DNA from: Nocardioides sp.
GTDB lineage: Bacteria; Actinomycetota; Actinomycetes; Propionibacteriales; Nocardioidaceae
Direction: 5' to 3'
Assembly (NCBI GenBank): GCA_025964985.1
Contig: JAOPXU010000412.1
Span: 1-64,000 of the forward strand
DNA: 64,000 nucleotides
This document shows, piece after piece, positions 41,458 through 52,066 of the stretch. Below the pieces are notes generated by a model. It did no database searches and was not told the origin of the DNA. It saw only the letters and a program-made list of their open reading frames with translations. Numbering within the stretch: position 1 is the stretch's first letter; every line of letters begins with the position of its first letter. A program made the translations under genes and the position numbers.

Positions 41458-43197
41458 TCAGGGACCATCGGCCCCGGCCGCGGTGTCGGGCGACGTGACC
41501 GGCGCCGCGCGGCCCGCGTCCTGCAGCAGCTGCCGCGCCCGGGCGATGGCCGTGGGTGTGTCGTGCAGGATGCGGCCCTCGGACCGCATCGTCTCGACGT
41601 CGCCGAGTGCCTCCATCACGTCCTCGTGCCCGGGCTGCAGACCGGAGAGGAGCACGATGACGTTGCGGCGCTCCAGCCGGGCGACCGTGTCGGCCAGCAT
41701 CCGTGCCCCCGTGGCGTCGATGGAGGTGACGCGCGACATCCGCAGCACGATGGCGTCGACGTCGAACACGTCGGGCAGCTCGAGCAGCCGGTGGGCCGCA
41801 CCGAAGAACAGCGGCCCGTCGATGCGGTACACGACGATGTGCTCGCCCAGGAGGGCGTGTCCTTGCGTGTCTTGGCCGTCCTCCTCCGCGAGGGGCACCT
41901 GCTCGATGTTGGCGGAGCGCGCCACCGTCCGCAGAGCGAGCACGACGGCGACGGCCACCCCCACGCCTACCGCGACCACGAGGTCGACCGCGACCGTGAC
42001 CCCGAAGGTCAGCACCACGATCGCGGCGTCGGACCGGGTCGAGCGCAGCAGCGCTCGCAGGGCTCCGGTCTCGACCATGCGCACGCAGGTGGCGAACAGG
42101 ACCCCGGCCAGCGCGGCGAGCGGCAGTGCTGAGACCAGGGGACCGGCCACGAGCACCATCGCCAGCAGCGTGAGCGAGTGCGTGATCGCGGCCAGCCGGG
42201 ACCTGGCGCCGGCGCGGACGTTGACGGCGGTGCGGGCGATGGCGGCGGTGGCGGGGACCCCGCCGAAGAGAGGGGTGACCATGTTGGCCAGTCCTTGGCC
42301 GAAGAGCTCGCGGTCGGGGTCGTGGTGCTCGTCGACCGTCATCGCGTCGGCCACCGTGGCGCACAGCAGGCTCTCCAGGGCAGCCAGTGCAGCGATCGCG
42401 AGAGCGCTGGTGACCAGGACTCCGAGGGCGCCGGCGTCGACGAACCCCAGGGACGGCGCAGGCAGCGTCGAGGGCAGGGGGCCCAGCACCACGACGTCCA
42501 GGTCCAGGACCGACGTCGCTCCGCTCGCCGCAGCGAGACCGATCAGCGAGAACGGCAGCCGAGGCCGCCACCGCCCACCCCAGAGCATCAGGGCCGCCAC
42601 ACCGGACGCGAGCCCGACGGGTGCGGCGTGCGGCTCGTGCGCGAACTGGACAACGGCGTCGAACGCGACCGCCCAGACCTTCTCGCTGCCTTCTTCCGCC
42701 TCGACGCCCAGGGCGACCGGAAGCTGCTGCAGTGCGATGACCACGGCGATGCCTGCCGTGAAGCCCTCGAGGACCGAGACCGGCAGGAACCGCACGTAGC
42801 GCCCGAGGCGCAGCAGCGACATGCCGATCAGGAACAGGCCGGCCATCAGACCCACCATCAGCACGCCACCGGGTCCGTGCACGGCGACGACGGGGAGCAG
42901 CACCACCGTCATGGCCCCGGTCGGCCCCGAGACCTGGACGTTGGAACCGCCGAACACGGCGGCGACGATGCCTGCGACCACGGCGGTCGCGAGCCCGGCC
43001 TCGGGCCCGAGGCCGGAGGCGGCCCCGAAGGCCAACGCCAGCGGCAGGGCGACCACGGCGACCGTGAGGCCGGCGATGAGGTCGCGGCCCGGTGCCCGGC
43101 GTACGGCCTCGACGTCGGCTCGGACCGGGAGCAGCGCGGAGAGACGCCCCAGTCCTCGGCGCACGCCGCTGCGCTCGTCACCGGGCAGCACCGCCAT
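41458..43197 (-). CDS. SulP-family anion transporter with STAS domain
   Basis: 'DLIAGLTVAVVALPLALAFGAASGLGPEAGLATAVVAGIVAAVFGGSNVQVSGPTGAM'; C-terminal STAS. Confidence 0.93.
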   Translation of the reverse strand: MAVLPGDERSGVRRGLGRLSALLPVRADVEAVRRAPGRDLIAGLTVAVVALPLALAFGAASGLGPEAGLATAVVAGIVAAVFGGSNVQVSGPTGAMTVVLLPVVAVHGPGGVLMVGLMAGLFLIGMSLLRLGRYVRFLPVSVLEGFTAGIAVVIALQQLPVALGVEAEEGSEKVWAVAFDAVVQFAHEPHAAPVGLASGVAALMLWGGRWRPRLPFSLIGLAAASGATSVLDLDVVVLGPLPSTLPAPSLGFVDAGALGVLVTSALAIAALAALESLLCATVADAMTVDEHHDPDRELFGQGLANMVTPLFGGVPATAAIARTAVNVRAGARSRLAAITHSLTLLAMVLVAGPLVSALPLAALAGVLFATCVRMVETGALRALLRSTRSDAAIVVLTFGVTVAVDLVVAVGVGVAVAVVLALRTVARSANIEQVPLAEEDGQDTQGHALLGEHIVVYRIDGPLFFGAAHRLLELPDVFDVDAIVLRMSRVTSIDATGARMLADTVARLERRNVIVLLSGLQPGHEDVMEALGDVETMRSEGRILHDTPTAIARARQLLQDAGRAAPVTSPDTAAGADGP

Positions 43198-43880
43198 CAG
43201 GTGGGCCCGTCGTCGTGCGCTGGCCGGTGTCGGAGGCCTCGCCCGGCGCTCATCCTGGCCTCATGGGCGGTGGACGGACGCGTCGGAGCACCGGCGCCGG
43301 CGCGGCGGGCGACGACGAGCCCGGCCGCCCAACCCGGAGCCCTCCCGTGGTCGGGCGGGTGCAGGCCGTCGACCTGGAGGCCGCTGCGCACGATCAACCA
43401 GGCGTTGACCGAGTTGGAGTTCCACATCTCGCCGGCGTGCTGCTCGTCGCGACCCCAGGTGTACGCCGGGACGGCAGCCACCAGGTCCAGGAGGAGCTGG
43501 GCGGTGTGCCGGTCGCTGCTCAGCCGCTGGGGGCTGTCGACGGCTGAGGCGAGGTCGCCGATGACTCCCTCGCGCCAGCGGTGCACGGCGTAGCGGAAGC
43601 ACCGGCTCCGTCCGAGGACGGGGAGCCCGACCGGGCCCCGGACCACCACCTCTCGGTCCGCACGGCTGGGGCTCCAGTCGGGGGTCATCTCGATCGTCCA
43701 CCGCACCCCGTCCACCCGGACCGAGAGCGCCGTGTGGAAGAGCCGCTGGCGGCGCCGGTGCTGGCGCGCGGCGGCGAGGGCCTCGAAGGCGCGGCCGCTG
43801 GCGCGCACCAGTGCCGAGCCGGGTCCCGAACCGAGCGGGATCCAGACGAGCTCGACACAGGACGCGGGCGTGGACGTCAT
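43197..43880 (-). CDS. Hypothetical protein (227 aa)
   Basis: Overlaps adh stop (ATGA) and sulP start; MTSTPASCVELVWIPLGSGPGSALVRASGRAFEALAA... Confidence 0.65.
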   Translation of the reverse strand: MTSTPASCVELVWIPLGSGPGSALVRASGRAFEALAAARQHRRRQRLFHTALSVRVDGVRWTIEMTPDWSPSRADREVVVRGPVGLPVLGRSRCFRYAVHRWREGVIGDLASAVDSPQRLSSDRHTAQLLLDLVAAVPAYTWGRDEQHAGEMWNSNSVNAWLIVRSGLQVDGLHPPDHGRAPGWAAGLVVARRAGAGAPTRPSTAHEARMSAGRGLRHRPAHDDGPT

Positions 43881-44923
43881 CGGACCAGGTCGAGCGTCTC
43901 CGATGCGTGCGCGTACTGGAAGACGATGCGGGCGGGGACGTCGCCGGCGAGCACCTCGGCGATGGCGTCGTTGACGTCCTCGAGCTCGCGGGTCTGCGAG
44001 ACGACGCGGGTGCGGCCGGCGGCGTGGAGGGCGAACACCTCGACCAGGTCCTGGCGGGTGCCGACGATCGATCCGATGACGGACAACCCCTTGATGACGG
44101 TCTCGAAGATCGGCACCGTCATCGCGCCGCCGTCGGCCGGCAGCGCCAGGCACACGAGACGCCCCCCGCGACGCAGCGAGGCGAAGGCCTGGTCGAAGAC
44201 GTGCGGCGAGGCGGCTAGGACGACGGCGACGTCGAGACCGCCCAGGGCGTGGAGCGCCTCGACGGGCTCGACGACGCCGGCGTTGACGGTGTGGCTCGCG
44301 CCCAGCTCGTGGGCGAGCGCGAGCTTGTCGGGCTTGACGTCGATCGCCACCACCGTGCCGCCCATGATCTGCGCGTACTGGATCGCCAGGTGACCCAGGC
44401 CGCCGATGCCGAAGACACCGACCCGCTCGGTGGGGGCGATCCGCGCCACCTTCATCGCCTTGTAGGTCGTCAGCCCGGCACAGGTCAGGGGCGCCGCGTC
44501 GATCGAGCTGACCCCGTCGGGCACGGGTACGACGTGGGAGGCCTGCGCGACGGCGTACTCGGCGAAGGCGCCGTCGACGGAGTAGCCACTGTTCTGCTGC
44601 TGCTCGCAGAGGGTCTCGCGACCGTCGACGCAGTAGCGGCAGGCGCCGCAGGCCGAGGCCAGCCAGGCGATCGCCACCCGCTCGCCGATCCAGCGCGAGG
44701 TGACCCCCGCGCCGAGCTGCTCGACGATGCCGATGCCTTCGTGGCCCGGCACGAACGGCAGCGGCGGCTGCACGGGCCAGTCCCCGCGAGCGGCGTGGAT
44801 GTCGGTGTGGCACAGCCCGCAGGTCTCCAGGCGGACCAGCACCTGCCCAGGTGCCGGCACCGGGACGTCGCGCTCCTCGATCGTGATCGGCTCCGTGTAC
44901 GACGTGACGACTGCTGCTTTCAT
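43877..44923 (-). CDS. adhP: Zinc-dependent alcohol dehydrogenase AdhP-type
   Basis: 'LETCGLCHTDIHAARGDWPVQPPLPFVPGHEGIGIVEQLG', structural Zn Cys cluster 'CGACRYCVDGRETLC', 'GIGGLGHLAIQYA'. Confidence 0.93.
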   Translation of the reverse strand: MKAAVVTSYTEPITIEERDVPVPAPGQVLVRLETCGLCHTDIHAARGDWPVQPPLPFVPGHEGIGIVEQLGAGVTSRWIGERVAIAWLASACGACRYCVDGRETLCEQQQNSGYSVDGAFAEYAVAQASHVVPVPDGVSSIDAAPLTCAGLTTYKAMKVARIAPTERVGVFGIGGLGHLAIQYAQIMGGTVVAIDVKPDKLALAHELGASHTVNAGVVEPVEALHALGGLDVAVVLAASPHVFDQAFASLRRGGRLVCLALPADGGAMTVPIFETVIKGLSVIGSIVGTRQDLVEVFALHAAGRTRVVSQTRELEDVNDAIAEVLAGDVPARIVFQYAHASETLDLVR

Positions 44924-45020
44924 GGCGGGCCTCTCGTGGCGGGTGCACCGCGGTGGGTGCGCTGCCTCCAGCGTGCCTCCGCCGAGGCGGGCCCTGCAGG
45001 GCCACTGGGCCACCAGCCAC

Positions 45021-45034
45021 GGGCCCTAGGTCCC
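45021..45034. promoter_or_regulatory. Candidate DosR-like box (divergent adhP / USP promoter)
   Basis: GGGCC-CTAG-GTCCC; additional half-site GGGACCTTC at 45047. Confidence 0.5.
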
Positions 45035-45140
45035 CGATCCGTGTGCGGGACCTTCGCCTCTGCCCGGCCTGCTGCGCCGCGACGATGATCGCGTCATCGC
45101 TGCCTCGATCGCCCGTCCACCACGTCCGCGTTCCGTCGTC

Positions 45141-45998
45141 GTGGCCGTAGGGCCGTCCGGGTCGCAGGCAGCCCTGCTCCTCGGTGCCCGGCTCGCCGTC
45201 CGCACCGGGGCACCCCTGCACCTGCTGCATGTCGTGGAGCTCGCGCCGGGTGCCGTTCCTCCGCTGCGCCCGCCCCACGGGCCCCCAGGGCCGTCGGGCG
45301 CGCAGGTCCTGCACCGGGCTGGGGTCCGAGCGCGTGAGCTCGTGCGTGACGCCGTCCCGGTCTCCGGTGAGCTCGCGCACGGCCAGATCGTCGATCGCGT
45401 CCTCGCCGGCGTCGCTTCGGCCGCCTACCTCGTCGTGGAGCAGTCCGACCAGCCCGCCTGGGCTCCCAGTGGAGGTGAGGTCTGCGCCCAGCTGGCCGAC
45501 CAGGTGGCGGTGGCGGTCTTCTCGGTCCCGCGGCTGCCCGCCCCTGTCGACCCGCCGGCCCCCTTCGCCACGATCAGCGTCGGGGTCAAGGACCCCCTCA
45601 CGAACGGTGCGCTGATCAGTGAGGCCAGGAGCCTCGCCCAGTCGGTCCGGGGCCGGCTCCGAGTCGTCCACGTCGCCGAGCGGAGCGAGCACGCCGAGGC
45701 CCGTGATCTCCTGGAGACCACTGTTCACCGCCTCGACGGCCTGGAGGTCTCCTCAGCTCCGACGGTCGAGACATCGATCGAGGTCACCGAGGGCCTGCCG
45801 GTCTCGGTGCTGCGCGAGACGTCGAGCGACTCCGCGGCCCTGGTCCTCGGACGTCACCACCGACACCGCGCGGGTGGAGGGACTCTCGGTCCCGTCGCTC
45901 GCTCGCTCGTGCACCGGTCGGGCTGCCCGGTGCTGCTGCCCAGTCCGTCTCGATCGGCGTCGTCCGGCGAGTGGGTCTTCCAGACCGAGTGGGCCTGA
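45141..45998 (+). CDS. Universal stress protein (two domains); start uncertain
   Basis: 'VAVGPSGSQAALLLGARLAVRTGAPLHLLHVVE' and 'VLGRHHRHRAGGGTLGPVARSLVHRSGCPVLL'. Confidence 0.82.
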   Translation: MAVGPSGSQAALLLGARLAVRTGAPLHLLHVVELAPGAVPPLRPPHGPPGPSGAQVLHRAGVRARELVRDAVPVSGELAHGQIVDRVLAGVASAAYLVVEQSDQPAWAPSGGEVCAQLADQVAVAVFSVPRLPAPVDPPAPFATISVGVKDPLTNGALISEARSLAQSVRGRLRVVHVAERSEHAEARDLLETTVHRLDGLEVSSAPTVETSIEVTEGLPVSVLRETSSDSAALVLGRHHRHRAGGGTLGPVARSLVHRSGCPVLLPSPSRSASSGEWVFQTEWA

Positions 45999-46024
45999 GT
46001 CGCACGACGGGCCCGCGGCGCCCG

Positions 46025-46507
46025 TCAGCGCGCCGACAGGTCCGGTCGGCCCGGTCCGGCCACCGTCACGCTCTCGTGGATCTCGCGGACGTGGCGCTCG
46101 ATGACCCGCATCGACTCGGTGTTGCCGTGCAGCTCGAGCTCCTGGGTCCGGAAGTCGTGGTCCGCCTTGGCGCGTTGGAACTCGGCCTGTCGGTTCTGTC
46201 CGATCATCACGAACGTCGACAGGAAGATCGCCTCCAACGACACGACGAGGGTGAGCGTCGGCCACGGGGTCTGCTCCATGACGAGCATCCAGGTCGCGAA
46301 GACCACGACGTGGACGTAGACGAAGGGCATCGAGCCGGCGAACCGGGTGATGAGGTCGGCCACCCTGACCTGTACGTCAGCGGCGCGAGCGGTCTCGTGG
46401 GCAAGGACCGCTGGATGCCGGCGCACCCGCAGCGCGCCCAGGGCGTCGAAAGGCGCTGACGGTCCGGTCTGGCTGGCGCCGTCGGGACTCGCAGGGTCAC
46501 TGGTCAC
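46025..46507 (-). CDS. DUF1003 domain-containing membrane protein
   Basis: 'VADLITRFAGSMPFVYVHVVVFATWMLVM...PTLTLVVSLEAIFLSTFVMIGQNRQAEFQRAKADHDFRTQ'. Confidence 0.88.
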   Translation of the reverse strand: MTSDPASPDGASQTGPSAPFDALGALRVRRHPAVLAHETARAADVQVRVADLITRFAGSMPFVYVHVVVFATWMLVMEQTPWPTLTLVVSLEAIFLSTFVMIGQNRQAEFQRAKADHDFRTQELELHGNTESMRVIERHVREIHESVTVAGPGRPDLSAR

Positions 46508-46511
46508 GGAT

Positions 46512-47180
46512 CTAGTGGCTCGCGCCGAGCAGCTTGGAGGCCATCACGGCGGCCTGGGTCCGCCGTTCGAGGCCCAGCTTGGACAGGATGCTCGAGACGT
46601 AGTTCTTCACGGTCTTCTCAGCCAGGAACATCCGCTCGCCGATCTGCCGGTTGGTCATGCCCTCCGCGATCAGGGCCAGGAGCTTCAGCTCCTGGTCGGT
46701 GAGGCCTGAGAACTCCGGGGCGGTCGTCGTCGGGTGTCGGAGCCGATCGAGCACCCGCGCGGTGAGGGAGGGGTCGATGAGCGACTTGCCGTCCGCGACC
46801 TGTCTGATCGCGGTGACCAGGTCGTTGCCCTTGATCTCCTTCAGCACGTATCCGGCGGCGCCGGCCATGATGGCGGCGAACAGTGCCTCGTCGTCGTTGT
46901 ACGACGTGAGGATGAGGGCCTTGATCGACGGGTCGATCGAGCGGATCTCTCGGCACACCTCGACTCCCGAGCCGTCGGGCAGACGGCCGTCGAGCACGGC
47001 CACGTCTGGAAGCAGCGCCGGGATCCGGCTGGCGGCCTCGACCGCTGATCCGGACTCGCCCACGATCTCGATGTCGCCGCTGCTCTCCAGCAGGGCGCGC
47101 AGGCCCTGGCGCACGACCTCGTGGTCGTCGAGCAGGTAGACGCGGATCTTCGGATCGATGGGGAGCTCCTCGTGGTGCAA
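46512..47180 (-). CDS. devR: DosR/DevR-like NarL-family response regulator
   Basis: 'IRVYLLDDHEVVRQGLRALLESSGDIEIVGE...DVAVLDGRLPDGSGVEVCREIRS...LILTSYNDDEALFAAIMAGAAGYVLKEIKG...LSGLTDQELKLLALIAEGMTNRQIGERMFLAEKTVKNYVSSILSKLGLERRTQAAV' closely resembles remembered M. tuberculosis DosR. Confidence 0.85.
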   Translation of the reverse strand: MHHEELPIDPKIRVYLLDDHEVVRQGLRALLESSGDIEIVGESGSAVEAASRIPALLPDVAVLDGRLPDGSGVEVCREIRSIDPSIKALILTSYNDDEALFAAIMAGAAGYVLKEIKGNDLVTAIRQVADGKSLIDPSLTARVLDRLRHPTTTAPEFSGLTDQELKLLALIAEGMTNRQIGERMFLAEKTVKNYVSSILSKLGLERRTQAAVMASKLLGASH

Positions 47181-47241
47181 GCACGGACGGACGGCGGACG
47201 ACGGACCGTTCCACCCTCACAGCCGTCGTGGGGTCGCGACA

Positions 47242-47255
47242 GGGCCGATGGTCCC
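47242..47255. promoter_or_regulatory. Candidate DosR-like box (devR promoter)
   Basis: GGGCC-GATG-GTCCC, 62 bp upstream of devR start. Confidence 0.5.
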
Positions 47256-47310
47256 TGGTCGGTGGGCCAGGACGAGCGGGACGTCGGTGCAGACCTTTGA
47301 CGACCAGACG

Positions 47311-47324
47311 GGGACCTTCGGCAC
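47311..47324. promoter_or_regulatory. Candidate DosR-like box (arc operon promoter)
   Basis: GGGAC-CTTC-GGCAC, 69 bp upstream of permease start. Confidence 0.4.
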
Positions 47325-47392
47325 TGCTCGGCCCGAGCCGGCCGGTGGTTGCGTGAGCAGCGTCGGGGGGTCCCCTCCGCGGGGAGGGACAG

Positions 47393-48829
47393 ATGACGCA
47401 GATCGAGCACCGACCGGACGTGGCACCACCCGAGGAGGGTGAGCGGCTCGGACTCCCCCAGTCGACCGCGCTGGTCATGGGCAGCATCATCGGCGTCGGG
47501 ATCTTCAGCCTGCCCTACGCGATCGCGAGCTACGGGCCGATCAGCCTCGTCGCCATGCTGGTCGCCACCATCGGGGCCGGCGCTCTGGCCATGTTGTTCG
47601 CCGTCATGTCGCGTCGCCTACCGGCCGACGGTGGTCCCTACGCCTACGCCAGGGTCGCCTTCGGCAACGGTCTCGGCTTCAGCAACGCCTGGTCCTACTG
47701 GATCACGGCGTGGGCTGGCAACGCCGCCATCGTGGTGGGCTGGGTCTACTACGTCGAGACGTTCGTCAACAAGGACAGCACCGTCGTGTGGTCCATCGCC
47801 ATCGCCCTGGTCGGTCTGTGGATACCCGCGGCCGTCAACCTGACGGGCGTGCACAACATGGGCGTCCTCCAGGTGTGGACCACGGTGCTGAAGTTCGTGC
47901 CCCTGGCCCTGATGTCGACGGTCGGCCTGTTCTTCATCAGCTCCGGCAACTACACCCCGTTCAACACCAGCGGCGAGAGCGACCTGTCCGCCATCGGCGG
48001 CGCGATGGCGATCTGCCTGTTCAGCTACCTCGGCGTCGAGACCGCCTCGGTGGCGGCCCGCAAGGTCCGCGACCCGGCCCGCAACGTGGGCCGTTCGACG
48101 ATCTTCGGCACCCTGGCCAGCGGTGTCGTCTACCTGCTCTCACTGGTGGCCGTCTTCGGCATCCTGCCGGCCAGCGCGCTCGCCATCGACAGCAACAGGG
48201 CCTCCTACTCAGCAGCCGCCGACTCGATCGTGGGCAGCGGCGCCTGGGCCGGCAACCTGGTGGCCCTGGCCGTCATCGTCTCGGGCATCGGCGCCCTCAA
48301 CGGCTGGACCATGATCTGCGCCGAGATGCCGCTGGCAGCCGCCAAGGACGGGCTGTTCCCGAAGCGGTTCGGAACCCTGTCACGTCGCGGTGTCCCCGCC
48401 TTCGGCATCATCGCCTCGACCGGGCTCGCCTCGATCGCCGTCGTCATCAGCTACCTCGGCACCAACGGGGCGTCGGTCTTCACCACCCTGGTCCTGATGA
48501 CCGGCATCACCGCAGCGATCCCGTTCGCGTTCTCTGCGCTCGCCCAGATCACGTGGCGCTGGCACGACCACCAGGCCGGGCACACGCCGCGCCTGGTCCT
48601 CGACCTCGCCGTGGCGGCGGTGGCCCTGCTGATGTCGCTGGCCTTCATCTACTACTCCCGCAACACCGGCAGCTCCTGGTACGTCGTCTGGGGCCCGTTC
48701 CTGATGGCCGGCGGTGCCTCACTCGTCGGCATCCCGGTCTACCTGGCCATGCGCAGCACCATGACCGTCCCCGAGCCCGTCCCGCCGCACCCGGGCTCCT
48801 CCGTCACCCTCTCGAAAGGCCCGAACTGA
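47393..48829 (+). CDS. APC-family amino acid permease, likely arginine/ornithine antiporter (ArcD-like)
   Basis: '[37 protein letters not shown]...'; first gene of arc operon. Confidence 0.85.
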   Translation: MTQIEHRPDVAPPEEGERLGLPQSTALVMGSIIGVGIFSLPYAIASYGPISLVAMLVATIGAGALAMLFAVMSRRLPADGGPYAYARVAFGNGLGFSNAWSYWITAWAGNAAIVVGWVYYVETFVNKDSTVVWSIAIALVGLWIPAAVNLTGVHNMGVLQVWTTVLKFVPLALMSTVGLFFISSGNYTPFNTSGESDLSAIGGAMAICLFSYLGVETASVAARKVRDPARNVGRSTIFGTLASGVVYLLSLVAVFGILPASALAIDSNRASYSAAADSIVGSGAWAGNLVALAVIVSGIGALNGWTMICAEMPLAAAKDGLFPKRFGTLSRRGVPAFGIIASTGLASIAVVISYLGTNGASVFTTLVLMTGITAAIPFAFSALAQITWRWHDHQAGHTPRLVLDLAVAAVALLMSLAFIYYSRNTGSSWYVVWGPFLMAGGASLVGIPVYLAMRSTMTVPEPVPPHPGSSVTLSKGPN

Positions 48830-50070
48830 TGACCTTCCACGTCGACTCCGAGGTCGGAGTCCTCAAGCAGGCGATCGTGCACCGACCCGGCCTCGAGCTG
48901 AGCCGCCTGACCCCCGCCAACGTCGATGAGCTGTTGTTCGACGACGTGATGTGGGCCGACCGCGCTCGCACCGAGCACGACGCCTTCGTCGTGCAGCTGC
49001 AGGAGCACGACGTGCAGGTCCACGAGTTCTCCACACTGCTCACCGAGGCACTCGACGTGCCAGGAGCGCGTGAGTTCGTCCAGGAGGTCCTGACCACGGC
49101 CACCCGGTTCGGACCCGCACTCGACGCGCCGCTCGACGAGCTCGTCGCCACGACCCCGGCCCCGGTGCTCGCGGAGCTGCTCATCGGCGGAGTCCTCAAG
49201 CGCGACGTCAGCGCACTCCTGCACGCACCCAGCCTGTTGATGGACTACCTGCGCCCCGACGACTTCCTGCTCCGTCCACTGCCCAACCACCTGTTCCAGC
49301 GTGACAACTCGGCCTGGATCTACGACGCGGTGTCGGTCAACCCGATGGCGAAGGCCGCCCGTCAGGGCGAGACGATCAACTCACGGGTCGTCTACAACTT
49401 CCACCCGATGTTCACCGCCGCGCCCGTCGACTTCCTCTACGGCAACGACGCACTGAGCCACGAGAGCGCGACCATCGAGGGCGGCGACATCACGGTCATC
49501 GGCAACCGGGCCGTGATGATCGGGATGGGCGAACGCTCAACCCCCCAAGGCATCGAGATCTTGTCCCGCAACCTGTTCCGCGCCGGAACGGTCGACACGG
49601 TGATCGTCGTCGAGCTGCCGCGCGAGCGGACGTTCATGCACCTCGACACGGTCATGACGATGGTCGACCACGACGCCTTCTCGGTCTTCCCCTACCTGCC
49701 GGCCGACCTCCGCTCCTTCACCTTGCACCGGGTCGGCGAGGGCGGCGACTTCAAGATCGAGGAGAACAGGGAGCTCTTCGCGGTCGTGGCCGACGCCCTG
49801 GGCGTCGACAAGGTGCGACTGCTGCGCACCCGCATCGACCAGCGTGGCGCCGAACGCGAGCAGTGGGACGACGGCAACAACTTCCTGGCCGTGGCCCCCG
49901 GTGTCGTCCTCGGCTACGAGCGCAACACCGTCACCAACCGCTACCTCGCCGACGAAGGGATCACCGTCGTGCCCGTGGTGGGTGAAGAGCTCGGACGTGG
50001 CCGCGGCGGCCCGCGCTGCATGACCTGCCCCATCGAGCGCGACGCCGTCACCGCCGAGGTGTCGGCATGA
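48829..50070 (+). CDS. arcA: Arginine deiminase
   Basis: '[47 protein letters not shown]', '[22 protein letters not shown]', C-terminal '[16 protein letters not shown]'. Confidence 0.97.
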   Translation: MTFHVDSEVGVLKQAIVHRPGLELSRLTPANVDELLFDDVMWADRARTEHDAFVVQLQEHDVQVHEFSTLLTEALDVPGAREFVQEVLTTATRFGPALDAPLDELVATTPAPVLAELLIGGVLKRDVSALLHAPSLLMDYLRPDDFLLRPLPNHLFQRDNSAWIYDAVSVNPMAKAARQGETINSRVVYNFHPMFTAAPVDFLYGNDALSHESATIEGGDITVIGNRAVMIGMGERSTPQGIEILSRNLFRAGTVDTVIVVELPRERTFMHLDTVMTMVDHDAFSVFPYLPADLRSFTLHRVGEGGDFKIEENRELFAVVADALGVDKVRLLRTRIDQRGAEREQWDDGNNFLAVAPGVVLGYERNTVTNRYLADEGITVVPVVGEELGRGRGGPRCMTCPIERDAVTAEVSA

Positions 50071-51146
50071 CCACCACTGCTGACCCGTCCACGGCTGCGG
50101 CCACGGATGGGGCTCACCACGCGGCCGACGCGCCGACGGGCGCCCTCGACCTGAGCGGTCGCAGCTTCCTCAAGGAGCTCGACTTCACTGCCGACGAGTG
50201 GCGCTCGTTGCTCGCCCTGTCGCAGGACCTCAAGGCGGACAAGAAGCAGGGCCGCGAGATGCAGCGGCTGCGTGGCCGCAACATCGCCCTGATCTTCGAG
50301 AAGGCCTCCACCCGCACCCGTTGCGCCTTCGAGGTCGCCGCCCACGACCAGGGCGCCCACGTCACCTACCTCGACCCCACCGGTTCCCACCTGGGACACA
50401 AGGAGTCGGCCGCCGACACCGCCCGGGTCCTGGGCCGGATGTACGACGGCATCGAGTACCGCGGTTTCAGCCAGGAGACGGCCGAGACCCTGGCCCGCCA
50501 CGCCGGCGTACCGGTCTGGAACGGACTCACCGACCACTGGCACCCGACGCAGTCGTTGTGCGACATGCTCACGATGCGCGAGCACAGCGACAAGCCCGAC
50601 AGCGAGATCTCGTTCGCCTTCGTCGGTGACGCTGCCGACAACACCTCCAACTCGCTGCTGGTCGCCGGCGCCATGCTCGGCATGGACGTGCGGATCGTCT
50701 CCCCGGTCTCCCTGTCGACCCCCGACGACGTCGTCGAGGCGGCCCGGGTGATCGCCGAGGAGACCGGTGCGCGGATCACGCTCACCGACGACATCGAGAG
50801 CGGGCTCCGCGGCGTCGACTTCGTCTACACCGACGTCTGGGTCTCCATGGGCGAGCCCGTCGAGGCATGGGGCGAGCGCATCGCCCTGCTCACGCCCTAC
50901 CAGGTCACCACCCAGATGCTCGCCGACACCGGCAACGCTGCGGTGAAGTTCATGCACTGCCTGCCTGCGTTCCACGACCGAGCCACGGAGGTCGGCGAGG
51001 AGCTCTACCGGCAGACCGGTCTCACCGCGCTCGAGGTGACCGACGAGGTCTTCGAGTCCGAGGCCTCGATCGTGTTCGACCAGGCCGAGAACCGGATGCA
51101 CACCATCAAGGCCGTCCTGGTCGCCACCCTGGGTGGCCCGCGATGA
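50067..51146 (+). CDS. arcB: Ornithine carbamoyltransferase
   Basis: '[38 protein letters not shown]', '[10 protein letters not shown]'. Confidence 0.97.
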   Translation: MTTTADPSTAAATDGAHHAADAPTGALDLSGRSFLKELDFTADEWRSLLALSQDLKADKKQGREMQRLRGRNIALIFEKASTRTRCAFEVAAHDQGAHVTYLDPTGSHLGHKESAADTARVLGRMYDGIEYRGFSQETAETLARHAGVPVWNGLTDHWHPTQSLCDMLTMREHSDKPDSEISFAFVGDAADNTSNSLLVAGAMLGMDVRIVSPVSLSTPDDVVEAARVIAEETGARITLTDDIESGLRGVDFVYTDVWVSMGEPVEAWGERIALLTPYQVTTQMLADTGNAAVKFMHCLPAFHDRATEVGEELYRQTGLTALEVTDEVFESEASIVFDQAENRMHTIKAVLVATLGGPR

Positions 51147-52066
51147 GGATCGTGGTCGCGCTCGGGGGCAACGCGCTGCTCCAGCGTGGTGAGAAGCCGG
51201 ACTCCGCCATCCAGATCGAGCACGTCGCGCAGGCCGCCCCCGCCCTGGCGGCGATCGCGGCCGAGCACGAGCTGGTCCTGGTGCACGGCAACGGACCGCA
51301 GGTGGGGATGCTCGCCCTGGAGTCCGCGGCTGACAGCACGTTGAGCGAGCCCTACCCGTTCAGCGAGCTCGTCGCCGAGACCCAGGGCCTGATCGGCTAC
51401 TGGCTGCAGCAGGCGCTGACCAACGCCGGCCTGACCTCGCCGGTCGTGACGCTCGTGACGCAGACCGTCGTCGACGCCGCCGACCCGGCGTTCGCGCACC
51501 CGACGAAGTTCGTCGGAGCCGGCTACGACGAGGCGACGGCTCGAGACCACGCCGAGCGGCGCGGGTGGTCGGTGCGTCTCGACGGCTCCGCGTGGCGCCG
51601 GGTCGTGGCCTCGCCACTGCCGGTACGCATCGTCGAGATCGACACCGCTCGGATCCTGCTGCAGCACCGCACCACGGTCGTGCTGGCCGGCGGGGGAGGG
51701 GTCCCCGTGCTCGACCAGCCGCACGGCCTGCAGGGGGTCGACGCCGTCGTCGACAAGGACCACGTCGCCGCCCTCGTCGCGACCCGGCTCGAGGCGGACC
51801 TGCTCGTGATGCTCACCGACGTAGCAGCCGTGATGACCGACTACGGGACGCCCGAGCAGCACCCGATCCGCCACGTCAGCGCCGCCAACCTCCGCGCCGG
51901 CGACTTCCCTGACGGCTCGATGGGGCCCAAGGTCACCGCTGCTTGTGCCTTCGCGACCGACACCGGTGGACGCGCAGCCATCGGGTCGCTGCTCGACGTG
52001 GCCGACGTCGTCTCCGGCGCGGCGGGCACCCAGGTCACTGCCGTGCGCGTCGGGCAGCCCGCATGA
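51143..52066 (+). CDS. arcC: Carbamate kinase
   Basis: '[19 protein letters not shown]', '[13 protein letters not shown]', 'GGGGVPV', 'VIDKD'-like '[12 protein letters not shown]'. Confidence 0.96.
   Translation: MRIVVALGGNALLQRGEKPDSAIQIEHVAQAAPALAAIAAEHELVLVHGNGPQVGMLALESAADSTLSEPYPFSELVAETQGLIGYWLQQALTNAGLTSPVVTLVTQTVVDAADPAFAHPTKFVGAGYDEATARDHAERRGWSVRLDGSAWRRVVASPLPVRIVEIDTARILLQHRTTVVLAGGGGVPVLDQPHGLQGVDAVVDKDHVAALVATRLEADLLVMLTDVAAVMTDYGTPEQHPIRHVSAANLRAGDFPDGSMGPKVTAACAFATDTGGRAAIGSLLDVADVVSGAAGTQVTAVRVGQPA

Noticed and set aside
45047-45061. GGGACCTTCGCCTC as a further DosR-like box
   Set aside because: Only the left half matches; right arm diverges (GCCTC), so kept only as a half-site note.
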